A stretch of DNA of 64,000 nucleotides from Bacillus sp. ISL-18 (GTDB lineage: Bacteria; Bacillota; Bacilli; Bacillales; Cytobacillaceae): contig NZ_JAGGQG010000003.1 of assembly GCF_018613415.1 (NCBI RefSeq), positions 124,001-188,000 on the forward strand. Direction: 5' to 3'. Shown here piece after piece: positions 1 to 8,564 of this stretch; position 1 is the first letter of the stretch, and every line of letters begins with the position of its first letter. The notes under the pieces are model-generated. The model worked only from the letters and a program-made list of their open reading frames with translations. It did not search any database and was not told the DNA's origin. A program made the translations under genes and the position numbers.

Positions 1-898
1 CTTCCATTGCTGTTGTTCCAAGTTCTTCAATGGGTTGTCTAATGGTTGTGAGAGCGGGTTCTACCACTTTGCAAATTGGCTGGTCATCAAAGCCAATGAT
101 TGCAATATCACCCGGCACACTTTTACCCATCGCCTTAGCGGCAATAATCATTCCAGCCGCCACTTGGTCACTTCCCGTAAAAACTGCCGTAGGTGCTTCT
201 TTCAAATACATCATTGTTCTAAAAACCCTTTTACCGTCTTCAAGGTCGAATACATTTGAAAATATCCATTCGTCTTGAACCAATAGTCCTTTTTCCGCCA
301 GTGCTTTCCTGAACCCGGCCTGTCTATCCTTAGCTAAGTTACTTTTATCGCCACAGGTGCATGCGATTCGCTCATGCCCTTGTTCGATCAAGTGCCGTGT
401 TCCTATGTAGCCGGCCTCAAATTGATCCATTCGAATGATGGGCACTTTTGTATTTCTTTCATATTCATTGCATAAAACCATGGGGCCAAACGATGCAAAT
501 GGTTCAATTTTTTTCCATTCATTTTCATAGGAAGTTAAGATTAAACCATCTACTTGTTTTGTTCTTAATAGCTCCAGAAAATCAAGTTCTTTCTGTTTGC
601 TATATCTCGTTTGGCAAATAAGTAACTGAAGATGGTTCTTAGTTGCTACCATATCCATCGATTCCAGTAAGTAAGCAAAAAATGGATTTGTAAGGACTGG
701 AACTATTATGGCGATGGTGTCCGTTCTTTGATTTCGAAGCCGCTGAGCTGTTGTGTTTGGAACATAATTTAACGACTCCATTGCTTCATGAACTAACCTT
801 TTTTTACCTTCTGTAACATTCGGGTGATTGTTAAGCACCCTAGAAACGGTAGCTCTTGATAGCCCTGCTCTTTTTGCTACATCAGCAATGGTTGCCAA
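1..898 (-). CDS. LacI-family transcriptional regulator (3' end outside window)
   Basis: About 299 codons are present; the C-terminus lies beyond base 1. The N-terminus is a LacI-type helix-turn-helix (ATIADVAKRAGLSRATVSRVLN), followed by a periplasmic-binding-protein-like sensor core (TIAIIVPVLTNPFFAYLLES, DGLILTSYE, AIIGFDDQP). The start chosen is TTG at 898, because it gives the family N-terminus and is preceded by a G-rich ribosome binding site at about 906-913. Family members are sugar-responsive repressors or CcpA-like regulators. Two operator-like sites lie just upstream (945-981), suggesting autoregulation or control by CcpA. The sugar ABC importer and YesMN-type genes next door suggest a carbohydrate ligand, but the ligand cannot be read from sequence. 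Confidence 0.93.
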   Translation of the reverse strand, partial: MATIADVAKRAGLSRATVSRVLNNHPNVTEGKKRLVHEAMESLNYVPNTTAQRLRNQRTDTIAIIVPVLTNPFFAYLLESMDMVATKNHLQLLICQTRYSKQKELDFLELLRTKQVDGLILTSYENEWKKIEPFASFGPMVLCNEYERNTKVPIIRMDQFEAGYIGTRHLIEQGHERIACTCGDKSNLAKDRQAGFRKALAEKGLLVQDEWIFSNVFDLEDGKRVFRTMMYLKEAPTAVFTGSDQVAAGMIIAAKAMGKSVPGDIAIIGFDDQPICKVVEPALTTIRQPIEELGTTAME

Positions 899-944
899 AC
901 AAAATCCCCCCCTTTTCCCTCCTTTAAATAGATATTCTTTTTCT

Positions 945-959
945 ATGTAATCGATTTCA
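945..959 (+). promoter_or_regulatory. cre/LacI-type operator, site 1
   Basis: ATGTAATCGATTTCA fits the cre consensus WTGNAANCGNWNNCW at every fixed position. It lies 47-61 bases upstream of the LacI-type gene start, close to where its promoter should be. It could bind CcpA or the neighbouring LacI-family protein. Confidence 0.6.
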
Positions 960-966
960 ACAATAA

Positions 967-981
967 AGAAAGCGATTACAT
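967..981 (-). promoter_or_regulatory. cre/LacI-type operator, site 2
   Basis: Read on the minus strand, ATGTAATCGCTTTCT also matches WTGNAANCGNWNNCW fully. With site 1 it forms an inverted pair (TGTAATCG at 946-953, CGATTACA at 973-980), about two helical turns centre to centre. Confidence 0.6.
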
Positions 982-1116
982 TTTTACTTTAATGGATTTC
1001 TATTCCAAATTCAATAAATATTTACAGAAAAGTGATAGATTTCAAAAATATATTTAAAGGTTTAATACTTTTCCTAAATTATAACTTCATGAATGAAAAA
1101 CGTTTACTTATATAAG

Positions 1117-1157
1117 GATAAAAAATAAGCAGGATCCGATTTCGGCCCTGCTTATTT
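1117..1157 (-). terminator. Rho-independent terminator of the two-component operon
   Basis: Arms AAATAAGCAGG (1123-1133) and CCTGCTTATTT (1147-1157) form an 11-bp stem, with a T-run on the minus strand. The stem overlaps the stop codon of the response regulator gene. Confidence 0.8.
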
Positions 1158-2741
1158 CTGATTAATATGTAATTCCCGATACTCATTGGGCGTTACGCCT
1201 TCAACCTTTTTAAATACCTTTCGAAAATACTTGTCGTCCTGGTAACCGATCATATTGGCAATTTCATAGATTTTCAGCTCACTATTTCTTAATAATGATT
1301 TTGCCCGCTCCATGCGGATCTTGATCACATACTCGGAAATATTAACATTAAACTCTTGCTTGAATTTTCTCGAAATATATTCTCTGCTAATATAAAATTG
1401 GTCTGATATCTCTTGGAGCTTTACATCCCGATCAAAGTTCGCCTGTAAATATTTCTCTATCTCATATATGACATTGTTGCCTTTCTGAACTGTCTTTCGC
1501 TTCACTCTCTTTAAAAAGATGGAAACTTCCCGTAACGTGCGCTCAATATAGGCTTCGAGCTCGAATGTACCATACTGGTTAAAAAATGAATCGACCCGAT
1601 ATTCAATATGATTCGACACTTTCACGGCTAAATCAAAATGTTTAAACCAGCGATTACTAATATTGAGATACTCATTCTCAAGCAGGAGCAGCTGGCTCCA
1701 GGCTAAATAATGGCCTTCCGTATAATCTTTAGAAATTTTCTTAATCAAATCTTCAAAAGCTCTGATCTCACTTGCTTGCACAGCTAATTCAATTTCCGAT
1801 GAATAGGCATAAAGATTTTTTAATTCAGGCGTATGAAGAACATCTTGCCGGTAAACCTTGTTCTCCATACTATCTAATACATTGCTGTTTAATAGGACCT
1901 GCTTGGCATGTTGATAAGAATTCAATAATTTGTTCCTTTTATTTACCTCTATTCCAACTGCAATATGACATGAAACATTTATGACATTCAGAATCGCTTT
2001 ATAGATGCGTCCCAGCAGTTCCTCTATTTGGGCAAATTGATTCCAAAACACAATGACAATTTCACCTTTATTTGCCAGGTAGCGAAAGGCTATACCACAT
2101 TCTTTTTCTTGTAAAATCTCATTTATGACATTCAAAAGTGTAAAATACGTTAAATCCCTGTCTCCTTGAAAAGCCTCTATCGCTTTCCGATTAATCCGGA
2201 CCAGCGCGACAAGGTATTTTTGTGCTTTAGTAAAACCGAATTCCTCATACCATTCTTCTTTAAGATTATCACTATTCAATAATTGAGTAAGTTTCCGATC
2301 CCGGTAAACTGGCTTCATTTCATTTATTAATTGATAGCTGGTCGTTTTACTATTTCGTTCCTCTTCCTCCTTTATCCATTCCTTCACCACTTTTGCCAAC
2401 GTTTGGTTTAATATTTCCGGGTCAACCGGCTTTAATAAATAGTCTGAACTGCCAAAATGAATGGCTTTACGCATATAGTGATAATCATCATAACCCGTTA
2501 CCACAATCGTTTTACTAGTTGGCTGATTTTCTTTAATCCACTCTAACAACTGTGTACCATCCATCTTGGGCATTTTCATATCAGAAAAAATGATTTCCGG
2601 GCGAAGAGTTTGGATAAGCCGGATCGCTTCTTCGCCACTACTGGCCTCATAAATCTCCGTAATCCCATTCTGTTCCCATTCCCCGAGCAGATTAATTCCC
2701 TCACGAACGTGTTTTTCATCATCGACGATTAAAACTTTCAT
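1152..2741 (-). CDS. YesN-type response regulator with AraC helix-turn-helix
   Basis: 529 residues. The N-terminal receiver domain (about 1-120) has the acidic pair DD at 7-8, phospho-acceptor D54 (FSDMKMPKMDG), T82 and K104. A long middle region without a recognised motif follows, then a C-terminal AraC/XylS-type double helix-turn-helix (about 425-525; YISREYISRKFKQEF, IYEIANMIGYQDDKYFRKVFKK). Its start overlaps the histidine kinase stop by 4 bases, so the two are translationally coupled. Family members usually activate a nearby carbohydrate ABC transporter on phosphorylation. The divergent sugar importer at 4776-7949 is the obvious target, by inference. Confidence 0.93.
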   Translation of the reverse strand: MKVLIVDDEKHVREGINLLGEWEQNGITEIYEASSGEEAIRLIQTLRPEIIFSDMKMPKMDGTQLLEWIKENQPTSKTIVVTGYDDYHYMRKAIHFGSSDYLLKPVDPEILNQTLAKVVKEWIKEEEERNSKTTSYQLINEMKPVYRDRKLTQLLNSDNLKEEWYEEFGFTKAQKYLVALVRINRKAIEAFQGDRDLTYFTLLNVINEILQEKECGIAFRYLANKGEIVIVFWNQFAQIEELLGRIYKAILNVINVSCHIAVGIEVNKRNKLLNSYQHAKQVLLNSNVLDSMENKVYRQDVLHTPELKNLYAYSSEIELAVQASEIRAFEDLIKKISKDYTEGHYLAWSQLLLLENEYLNISNRWFKHFDLAVKVSNHIEYRVDSFFNQYGTFELEAYIERTLREVSIFLKRVKRKTVQKGNNVIYEIEKYLQANFDRDVKLQEISDQFYISREYISRKFKQEFNVNISEYVIKIRMERAKSLLRNSELKIYEIANMIGYQDDKYFRKVFKKVEGVTPNEYRELHINQK

Positions 2742-4558
2742 GGATGTACCACCTCATTTTTTATATCTCTTGGAATGATGATCGTAACCGTAAATCCGCC
2801 GTCTTCGCTGCCGTCAACTTCCATTTCCACCTGACTGCTATAATAAATCTTTAACCGGTCATAAATATTTTTTAAACCAATACCAGTGCTTTTGGACTTT
2901 CCGTCACTCTCGTTATCAGCCAATTCCCGGCGAAGTTGTTCAAGAGCGTCCTCCCTAACACCCACTCCGTTATCTTGGACAGAAATGCATAAATACTCGT
3001 CATGCTCCCCTCTTGCTGTAATGACAATTGTTGCTTTCTCTAGCTTTTGATCAAAGCCGTGCTTAAAACAATTTTCGACAATCGGCTGTAGGATCATTTT
3101 TGGTACTAGAACCTCTTCTATACCTTTTTCAATATTTAATTCAAACTCAAACTGCTCGTCAAATCGTTGCTTTTGTAAATTAAGATAGGATTTAACATGG
3201 TTCACCTCTGCTAAAAACGGGACAATATCATCCTTCATATTCATGCTGTAACGCATGATATTCGATAATGAGTTTAATAACGAATACACCTGAACTGCCT
3301 TCAATTTTAATGCTAGCGTTCCAATCGACTGAAACGCATTATATAAAAAATGCGGATTTATTTGGGACTGGAGAACCCTTAACTGGGAAGATTTATTTTC
3401 AATCTCCAGTTTATATTCACGTTCAATTAACTCATTTATTTTCGAAATCATTAATTTGAAATGCCTGCCCAGCATCCCAATTTCGTCATTTCCTAATGAT
3501 TCAAAATCTGCTTCAAACACACCTTTTTCTACTTTTTTCATATTAGCAATTAATACTTTGATTGGAGCAGTAAGTCTGAAAGAGATGAACATAGTAGCAA
3601 ATAAAACGATAATAAGCGTAATAATAACAATAATTATATTGGTAAATACCGTCTGCCTCGCACCTTGATAAAGTACATCATAAGGAATTCTTTTAACAAT
3701 GTACCAATTTTTAAACGAATCAGAGAACTTTTGGTAGACAATAACGCCTGAAAATTTTTCGTCTTTCCACTCAAGACTTTTATTAGCCTCCGGTTCCTTC
3801 TTTAGTTGCTTAAACCACGCATCTTTATTAGCCTTGCCAATTACGTTGTTATTTGAAGAATACACGACAACTCCATCTTCATTCATTATGTATAAGTCTT
3901 CAATCCCATCCGTATATAACCTTCCAGAAATATCTCTTATCTTGGAAAGATTAATATCGATCGATACAAAACCTAAAATAGTATCTAATGGTACATCTCT
4001 TATAATCGTATGGAAACTTAAAACCTGGTTTTTCTCGGAATTAGGAATCACCGACAAGTTATTGTAACTATAAATCTCATGAGGGGGTTCAATAACGGAA
4101 AAGTCATGAGACCGGCTTAAGCGGGCATAGAAGGGATTGGACAAGATACTCTCGTATTTCCCCCTGCCGCTAATCCTAGAATGATAGTTGGTAAAGGAAT
4201 CTTTCCCCTTATCTATATAAAGAAGCATTTGTTCGACTTCTGGCCGGGAATTAAAGGTATAGGCGAGCATTCTCCGAACTTCTTCTTGATTACTGCTTAG
4301 GTTGTCTGATATCCCAACCCTCATTACCGACATAAATGGAGTATATCGATATAAAACAGTCGACATTTGTGCGACGTCTTCTAAATAAGTACTTAGCTCC
4401 GCTTCCCCTTTAACGATTAAATCATGATTCGTAGAGACAAAACGGTCATTTATTGACTTTGTCGTTTGATAATACGTGATCGTAATCGCAATTCCAAAAG
4501 GGAGTATGATGACAGCCATTAAAGTGATAATTAGTTTAGTTCGGATCCCCCATTGCAT
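2738..4558 (-). CDS. YesM-type sensor histidine kinase
   Basis: 606 residues. One membrane segment at about 8-30 and a second at about 304-326 bracket an extracytoplasmic sensor region of roughly 270 residues (Cache-like, inferred from position and length). A HAMP linker follows. The His_kinase domain has phospho-acceptor H403 in QSQINPHFLYNAFQ, and the ATPase domain carries an N-box (QPIVENCFKHG, 491-501) and a GIGLKNIYDRL G-box. This is the architecture of YesM/LytS-class kinases that sense extracellular sugars. It is the first gene of the operon and is divergent from the sugar importer. Confidence 0.93.
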   Translation of the reverse strand: MQWGIRTKLIITLMAVIILPFGIAITITYYQTTKSINDRFVSTNHDLIVKGEAELSTYLEDVAQMSTVLYRYTPFMSVMRVGISDNLSSNQEEVRRMLAYTFNSRPEVEQMLLYIDKGKDSFTNYHSRISGRGKYESILSNPFYARLSRSHDFSVIEPPHEIYSYNNLSVIPNSEKNQVLSFHTIIRDVPLDTILGFVSIDINLSKIRDISGRLYTDGIEDLYIMNEDGVVVYSSNNNVIGKANKDAWFKQLKKEPEANKSLEWKDEKFSGVIVYQKFSDSFKNWYIVKRIPYDVLYQGARQTVFTNIIIVIITLIIVLFATMFISFRLTAPIKVLIANMKKVEKGVFEADFESLGNDEIGMLGRHFKLMISKINELIEREYKLEIENKSSQLRVLQSQINPHFLYNAFQSIGTLALKLKAVQVYSLLNSLSNIMRYSMNMKDDIVPFLAEVNHVKSYLNLQKQRFDEQFEFELNIEKGIEEVLVPKMILQPIVENCFKHGFDQKLEKATIVITARGEHDEYLCISVQDNGVGVREDALEQLRRELADNESDGKSKSTGIGLKNIYDRLKIYYSSQVEMEVDGSEDGGFTVTIIIPRDIKNEVVHP

Positions 4559-4716
4559 TAGCTCTTGGGCTAGTCCTTAAACTTGAACTAGCCTCCCCCC
4601 TTTTCTATGTAATACTAAATTCCCCACCATTTTAGCACAAGAAAACAACGTAATACATGGTGTCTATTTTAATATGGAAAAATGGACAGTTCAATATTTT
4701 CCACCCTACTGGTCAA

Positions 4717-4730
4717 TGTAAGCCGTTTCA
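4717..4730 (+). promoter_or_regulatory. cre-like site upstream of sugar ABC operon
   Basis: TGTAAGCCGTTTCA differs from the cre consensus TGWAAGCGNTWNCA at one core base (C for G). It lies 46-59 bases before the first permease start, so carbon catabolite control or control by the neighbouring LacI-type protein is possible. The mismatch is in the central CG. Confidence 0.35.
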
Positions 4731-4775
4731 TAATTTTTCAAAATCCCTAAAATGAAGATATAGGAGGTGCAGTCA

Positions 4776-5735
4776 GTGAATAATCACAGTGAGTTAGAAA
4801 GTTCAGCATTACCCGGTAAAGCTAGAATAAAAATTTCAGAGTCATCTTCTTTAAATAAAAAGAAGAAGCTAAAAGATGCAGGGTTGTTCGCCCTATTTGT
4901 TGGACCAGTATTTTTAGCATTTACCATTATTGTCCTAATCCCCTTCTTTACGGGTATCTATTACGCCTTCACCGATTGGAACGGAATAACAGGAGATATC
5001 AAATGGGTTGGTCTCGATAACTTTAAATACCTATTTACACAGGACAAGCAATTTCAAGATTCGTTTATTCTTACAACTAAATATACCGTTGTAGCGATCG
5101 TTTTAACAAACATGATTGGTTTTGGATTAGCCATTCTAGTTACACAGAAGTTGAAAACAAGGAATATATTGCGAACCGTTTTCTTCATGCCAAACATGGT
5201 TGGAGGTCTGTTACTAGGCTTTATCTGGCAATTCATTTTTGTTAAAGGCTTTGCCTCACTTGGACAGTTAACGCATATTCCTTTTTTCGAATTACCATGG
5301 CTGGGGGATGCTAGTACTGCATTCTGGGGAATTGTCATTGTCAGTGTATGGCAAGGAGCAGGCTATATTATGATTATCTATATTGCCGCCTTGCAAAATG
5401 TTCCGCAAGAATTAATTGAAGCAGCTAAGATCGATGGTGCAAACAGATGGCAGATTCTTCGCCATATAACAATGCCATTAGTAGCTCCGGCCGTGACCGT
5501 CTGTTTATTTTTAACAACTGCCTCATCATTTAAGATTTTCGATGCAAACCTGTCCCTAACTGGCGGCGGACCGTTTAAATCGACAGAAATGTTAGCACTT
5601 AACATTTATAAGGAAGCATTTGTTAACAACCGATATGGTATCGGTGAAGCAAAGGCATTAATTTTCTTCATTGTGGTTGCTGCAATTACCATCCTTCAAG
5701 TAACAATTTCTAAGAAGAGGGAGGTTGAATCATAA
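4776..5735 (+). CDS. Carbohydrate ABC transporter permease 1 (MalF/UgpA type)
   Basis: About 319 residues with a polar N-terminal tail (about 30 residues) and roughly six membrane segments. The EAA loop that docks on the ATPase is clear: EAAKIDGANRWQILRHITMP. I chose GTG at 4776, eight bases after AGGAGG at 4762-4767; the upstream in-frame GTG at 4767 lies inside that ribosome binding site. It pairs with the next gene to form the membrane channel of a CUT1-type sugar importer. No ATPase gene is nearby, so a shared ATPase such as MsmX is likely used (inference from other bacilli). Confidence 0.93.
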   Translation: MNNHSELESSALPGKARIKISESSSLNKKKKLKDAGLFALFVGPVFLAFTIIVLIPFFTGIYYAFTDWNGITGDIKWVGLDNFKYLFTQDKQFQDSFILTTKYTVVAIVLTNMIGFGLAILVTQKLKTRNILRTVFFMPNMVGGLLLGFIWQFIFVKGFASLGQLTHIPFFELPWLGDASTAFWGIVIVSVWQGAGYIMIIYIAALQNVPQELIEAAKIDGANRWQILRHITMPLVAPAVTVCLFLTTASSFKIFDANLSLTGGGPFKSTEMLALNIYKEAFVNNRYGIGEAKALIFFIVVAAITILQVTISKKREVES

Positions 5736-6562
5736 TGGGAAACAGGTATACAGGAAAAACATTTATTGGTGAAATCTTTGCCATCCTACTTGGACTTGTC
5801 TTTTTAGTCCCATTTTATTATCTGATATCAAACTCTTTAAAACCCTTTGCAGAGATTCTAACGAACACGTCTGCTTTACCAAAAACACTTATGCTCGACA
5901 ACTATGTGAATGCCTTTGAAAAATTAAACTATCTAAAGGTATTTACGAATTCTGTCATTATCACTGCGATTAGTAACGTTGTTCTGGTTGTTTTTTGTTC
6001 GATGGCAGCGTATATGCTGGTTAGAACGAAAAGGAAAATCAGTAATGTGATTTTCATGACCTTCGTTGCAGCCATGATTATTCCGTTTCAATCCATAATG
6101 ATCCCGCTCATAAAAACAGCCGGTAATTTTGGATTACTTAACAGTATCTGGGGTCTGGTTATCATGTACTTAGGTTTTGGCTCTGGAATGACAATCTTCT
6201 TATATCACGGGTTCATCAAAGGGATCCCGGTAGAACTTGAAGAGGCAGCCATTATCGATGGATGTACAAGGTTTGGAGTGTTTTGGAGAATTGTTTTTCC
6301 ATTACTAAAACCCATCACCGTTACCATTGTCATCTTAAACAGCTTGTGGATATGGAATGACTACTTATTACCATCACTGGTTCTTCAGGATCCAGAATTT
6401 AAAACTATTCCATTAGCGACCTTCTCCTTCTTTGGTCAGTACACCAAGCAATGGGATTTAGCTTTGGCAGGACTTGTTCTTGGTATCATACCATTGTTAA
6501 TTTTCTTCTTTTCAATGCAGAAACACATTATCAAAGGAATTACAAGCGGTTCTATCAAGTAA
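5735..6562 (+). CDS. Carbohydrate ABC transporter permease 2 (MalG/UgpE type)
   Basis: 275 residues with six predicted membrane segments and the EAA motif (EEAAIIDGCTRFGVFWRIVFP) near residue 170. Its ATG overlaps the TAA of the preceding permease by one base (TAATG), indicating translational coupling. It forms the heterodimeric channel with permease 1. Confidence 0.94.
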   Translation: MGNRYTGKTFIGEIFAILLGLVFLVPFYYLISNSLKPFAEILTNTSALPKTLMLDNYVNAFEKLNYLKVFTNSVIITAISNVVLVVFCSMAAYMLVRTKRKISNVIFMTFVAAMIIPFQSIMIPLIKTAGNFGLLNSIWGLVIMYLGFGSGMTIFLYHGFIKGIPVELEEAAIIDGCTRFGVFWRIVFPLLKPITVTIVILNSLWIWNDYLLPSLVLQDPEFKTIPLATFSFFGQYTKQWDLALAGLVLGIIPLLIFFFSMQKHIIKGITSGSIK

Positions 6563-6650
6563 CATTCATACTGGGGTCAACCTCTGCTGTCGGCATGCAC
6601 TGACAGCAGGGATATATAAAATAGATATATAATTTCAGGAGGGAAAACAA

Positions 6651-7949
6651 ATGGCTTTTAAAAAATATTCAATCGCAGCGGGGATTTTATCGGCTTCACT
6701 TCTTCTAGGAGCTTGCGGCAACAGTGACAGCGCATCTGGAACGAAAAAAGACAGCGGCAGCAAAGATGGGAAAGTCGTCGTTGATATCTTTAACGGTAAG
6801 GTTGAAATCGCAGATCAGTTGAAAGCGTTAACAGATAAATATACAAAAGAACATCCAAACGTTACTTTTAATGTCGAATCAGTCGGAGGCGGTGCTGATG
6901 GTGCAGCAGCCCTTAAAGCAAAATTCGCTTCAAATAAAGCACCCGACATCTTTGGAAACGGCGGATACCAAGAAGCGATTACTTGGAAGGATAAATTGGA
7001 AGATCTATCTGACCAGCCTTGGGTAAAGGATGCTTATGAGGATGCGTTAAAACCGATGACAATGGATGGAAAACTCTATGGCCAGCCAGTGAACATGGAA
7101 GGTTACGGTTTTGCTTACAATAAGAAGTTATTTAAAAAAGCGGGTATTACCGAACTTCCAAAAACCTACTCAGAATTAGAAGCAGCAGCGAAGAAGCTTA
7201 AAGCTGCAGGAATCACTCCTTTCTCCGTTGGCTACGCGGAATGGTGGGTATTAGCAAACCATGGTCTTAACGTACCATTTGCTTACCAACAAGCAGATGA
7301 CGAAAACTTTATCCCTGGTTTAAATGAAGGGAAATCAAAGATTGCAGGAAACAAATACTTTGAAGACTACTTTAAGCTTGTTGATTTAACAGTTAAGTAT
7401 GGAAACAAAAATCCATTAACGACTGACTACAATACAGAAGTTACTCAATTTGCTAATGGCGAAACGGCCATGATACAACAAGGTAACTGGATTCAGCCAA
7501 TGCTGGATAAAATTAGTCCAAATATGGAAGTCGGCTTTATTCCTTTAGCACTTACAGACGATGCCGCACAAGCTGATAAATTAATGGTTGACGTACCAAC
7601 TAACTGGGTTGTTTATAACAAAGCACCTAATGCAGACAAAAAGGCTGCAAAAGATTTCTTAAATTGGATGGTAACTTCTGAAGAAGGTAAGACAGCTTTA
7701 GTTAAAGATTTCAAATATGTTCCTGCTTTTAAAACAATTGAAGCAAAAGCAGAAGATATTGGACCTCTAGGTGCTGACCTTCAAAAGTATTCTAAGGATG
7801 GAAAAACGTATTCTTGGCAGTTCATGAAATATCCTGATGGTGCTGGACAAGAATTTGGTGCAACACTACAAGCATATGTTGGCGGTCAAAAAACAAAAGA
7901 AGAAGCTATGAAGGCTCTTGACGAAACATGGGCTAAATTAAAAAAGTAA
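6651..7949 (+). CDS. Extracellular sugar-binding lipoprotein of the ABC importer
   Basis: 432 residues. A signal peptide ends in the lipobox LLLGAC with lipid-modified C22, followed by a low-complexity Ser/Gly/Lys linker and a family 1 solute-binding fold (VVDIFNGKVEIADQLKALTDKY, ANGETAMIQQGNWI). It has its own AGGAGG site 88 bases after the second permease. A binding-protein gene placed last in the operon is less common than first. Substrate is unknown; the neighbouring YesMN-type pair suggests an oligosaccharide. A terminator follows at 7964-7998. Confidence 0.94.
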   Translation: MAFKKYSIAAGILSASLLLGACGNSDSASGTKKDSGSKDGKVVVDIFNGKVEIADQLKALTDKYTKEHPNVTFNVESVGGGADGAAALKAKFASNKAPDIFGNGGYQEAITWKDKLEDLSDQPWVKDAYEDALKPMTMDGKLYGQPVNMEGYGFAYNKKLFKKAGITELPKTYSELEAAAKKLKAAGITPFSVGYAEWWVLANHGLNVPFAYQQADDENFIPGLNEGKSKIAGNKYFEDYFKLVDLTVKYGNKNPLTTDYNTEVTQFANGETAMIQQGNWIQPMLDKISPNMEVGFIPLALTDDAAQADKLMVDVPTNWVVYNKAPNADKKAAKDFLNWMVTSEEGKTALVKDFKYVPAFKTIEAKAEDIGPLGADLQKYSKDGKTYSWQFMKYPDGAGQEFGATLQAYVGGQKTKEEAMKALDETWAKLKK

Positions 7950-8395
7950 GATAATAAATTTGTAAAGGCTCCTCTCGCTGTGAGAAGAGCCTTTATTTTA
8001 TTCCTATCCCTATCTGGTGTGTTTACCATGATTCCAGCTACTTGCGTTAATCGCTCATAAAAGGCTGTTCCTGCAGGGTTCTGATCAAGACCAATTTCCT
8101 GGAAGGCTTCCTTCATACATTTCAGCCAATGCTGAGCCCTGGTTGGTGTTACCTCAAAAGGCAGATGCCGCGCTCTCATCGCCGGAGGACCAAATTCTTG
8201 ACTATAAAGAGCGGGACCCCCTAAAAATTGTGGTAAGAACATTCGCTGTTTTCGTTTAATTTCTTCCATATTTCCTTGAAAAAGCGGAGCTAGGACTGGA
8301 TCGGCATAAACCCGTGGATAAAATGCGTTCACTAGCTTATCAATCGTTTCCTGTCCGCCAATTTCATTATATAAGGATTTAAAATCATACTCCAT
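7886..8395 (-). CDS. Truncated hemoglobin (YjbI-like, group II) with odd C-terminal extension
   Basis: The body matches the 2-on-2 globin family: LYNEIGGQETIDKLVNAFYPRV, QFLGGPALYSQEFGPPAMRARHLPF with the proximal His region, and LKCMKEAF. I start at ATG 8395, which follows GGATGGTGAG; an in-frame GTG 15 bases earlier is possible. Homologues end around residue 130, soon after a motif equivalent to GIMVNTPDR. Here the frame continues about 40 more codons through the terminator and 64 bases into the antisense of the sugar-binding gene, which suggests a lost stop or a frameshift near the end. Family roles are O2/NO handling; in B. subtilis the homologue lies in the thiol-stress region. Confidence 0.85.
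   Translation of the reverse strand: MEYDFKSLYNEIGGQETIDKLVNAFYPRVYADPVLAPLFQGNMEEIKRKQRMFLPQFLGGPALYSQEFGPPAMRARHLPFEVTPTRAQHWLKCMKEAFQEIGLDQNPAGTAFYERLTQVAGIMVNTPDRDRNKIKALLTARGAFTNLLSYFFNLAHVSSRAFIASSFVF
7964..7998. terminator. Terminator between sugar-binding protein and globin genes
   Basis: AAAGGCTCCTCTC (7964-7976) pairs with GAGAAGAGCCTTT (7982-7994) around a GCTGT loop, followed by a T-rich stretch. It terminates the sugar operon. On the minus strand the hairpin lies inside the reading frame of the globin gene. Confidence 0.85.
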
Positions 8396-8431
8396 TTTCT
8401 CACCATCCACTATTAATTTTCCCCTATTTAC

Positions 8432-8440
8432 ATAATAATA
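8432..8440 (-). promoter_or_regulatory. Candidate -10 region of the globin gene
   Basis: On the minus strand TATTATTAT offers TATTAT at 8440-8435 or 8437-8432. A start about seven bases downstream (near 8428) would put the FNR-like dyad centre at about -41.5. Confidence 0.35.
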
Positions 8441-8461
8441 AAGGCAAACTAACTAGAGTTT

Positions 8462-8477
8462 AGTGATGTAAATCACT
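8462..8477. promoter_or_regulatory. FNR/CRP-type palindrome
   Basis: AGTGATGTAAATCACT is a dyad containing GTGA-N6-TCAC, the core of the FNR/CRP recognition site TGTGA-N6-TCACA. It lies between the divergent globin and SMR genes. Oxygen- or NO-linked control of the globin is the most likely use. Confidence 0.55.
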
Positions 8478-8564
8478 GTTATAGAAAGTAGTTATTAAGT
8501 CCACCCTAATTTTTGTTATGGTATTCTTAAAATATAATGGTTATTCTCCTAAGAGGTGCAAATG

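Noticed and set aside
8396..8564. Guanidine (ykkC) riboswitch before the SMR pair
   Set aside because: The intergenic region is short and lacks the conserved ykkC core; only a TATAAT (8533-8538) is clear.
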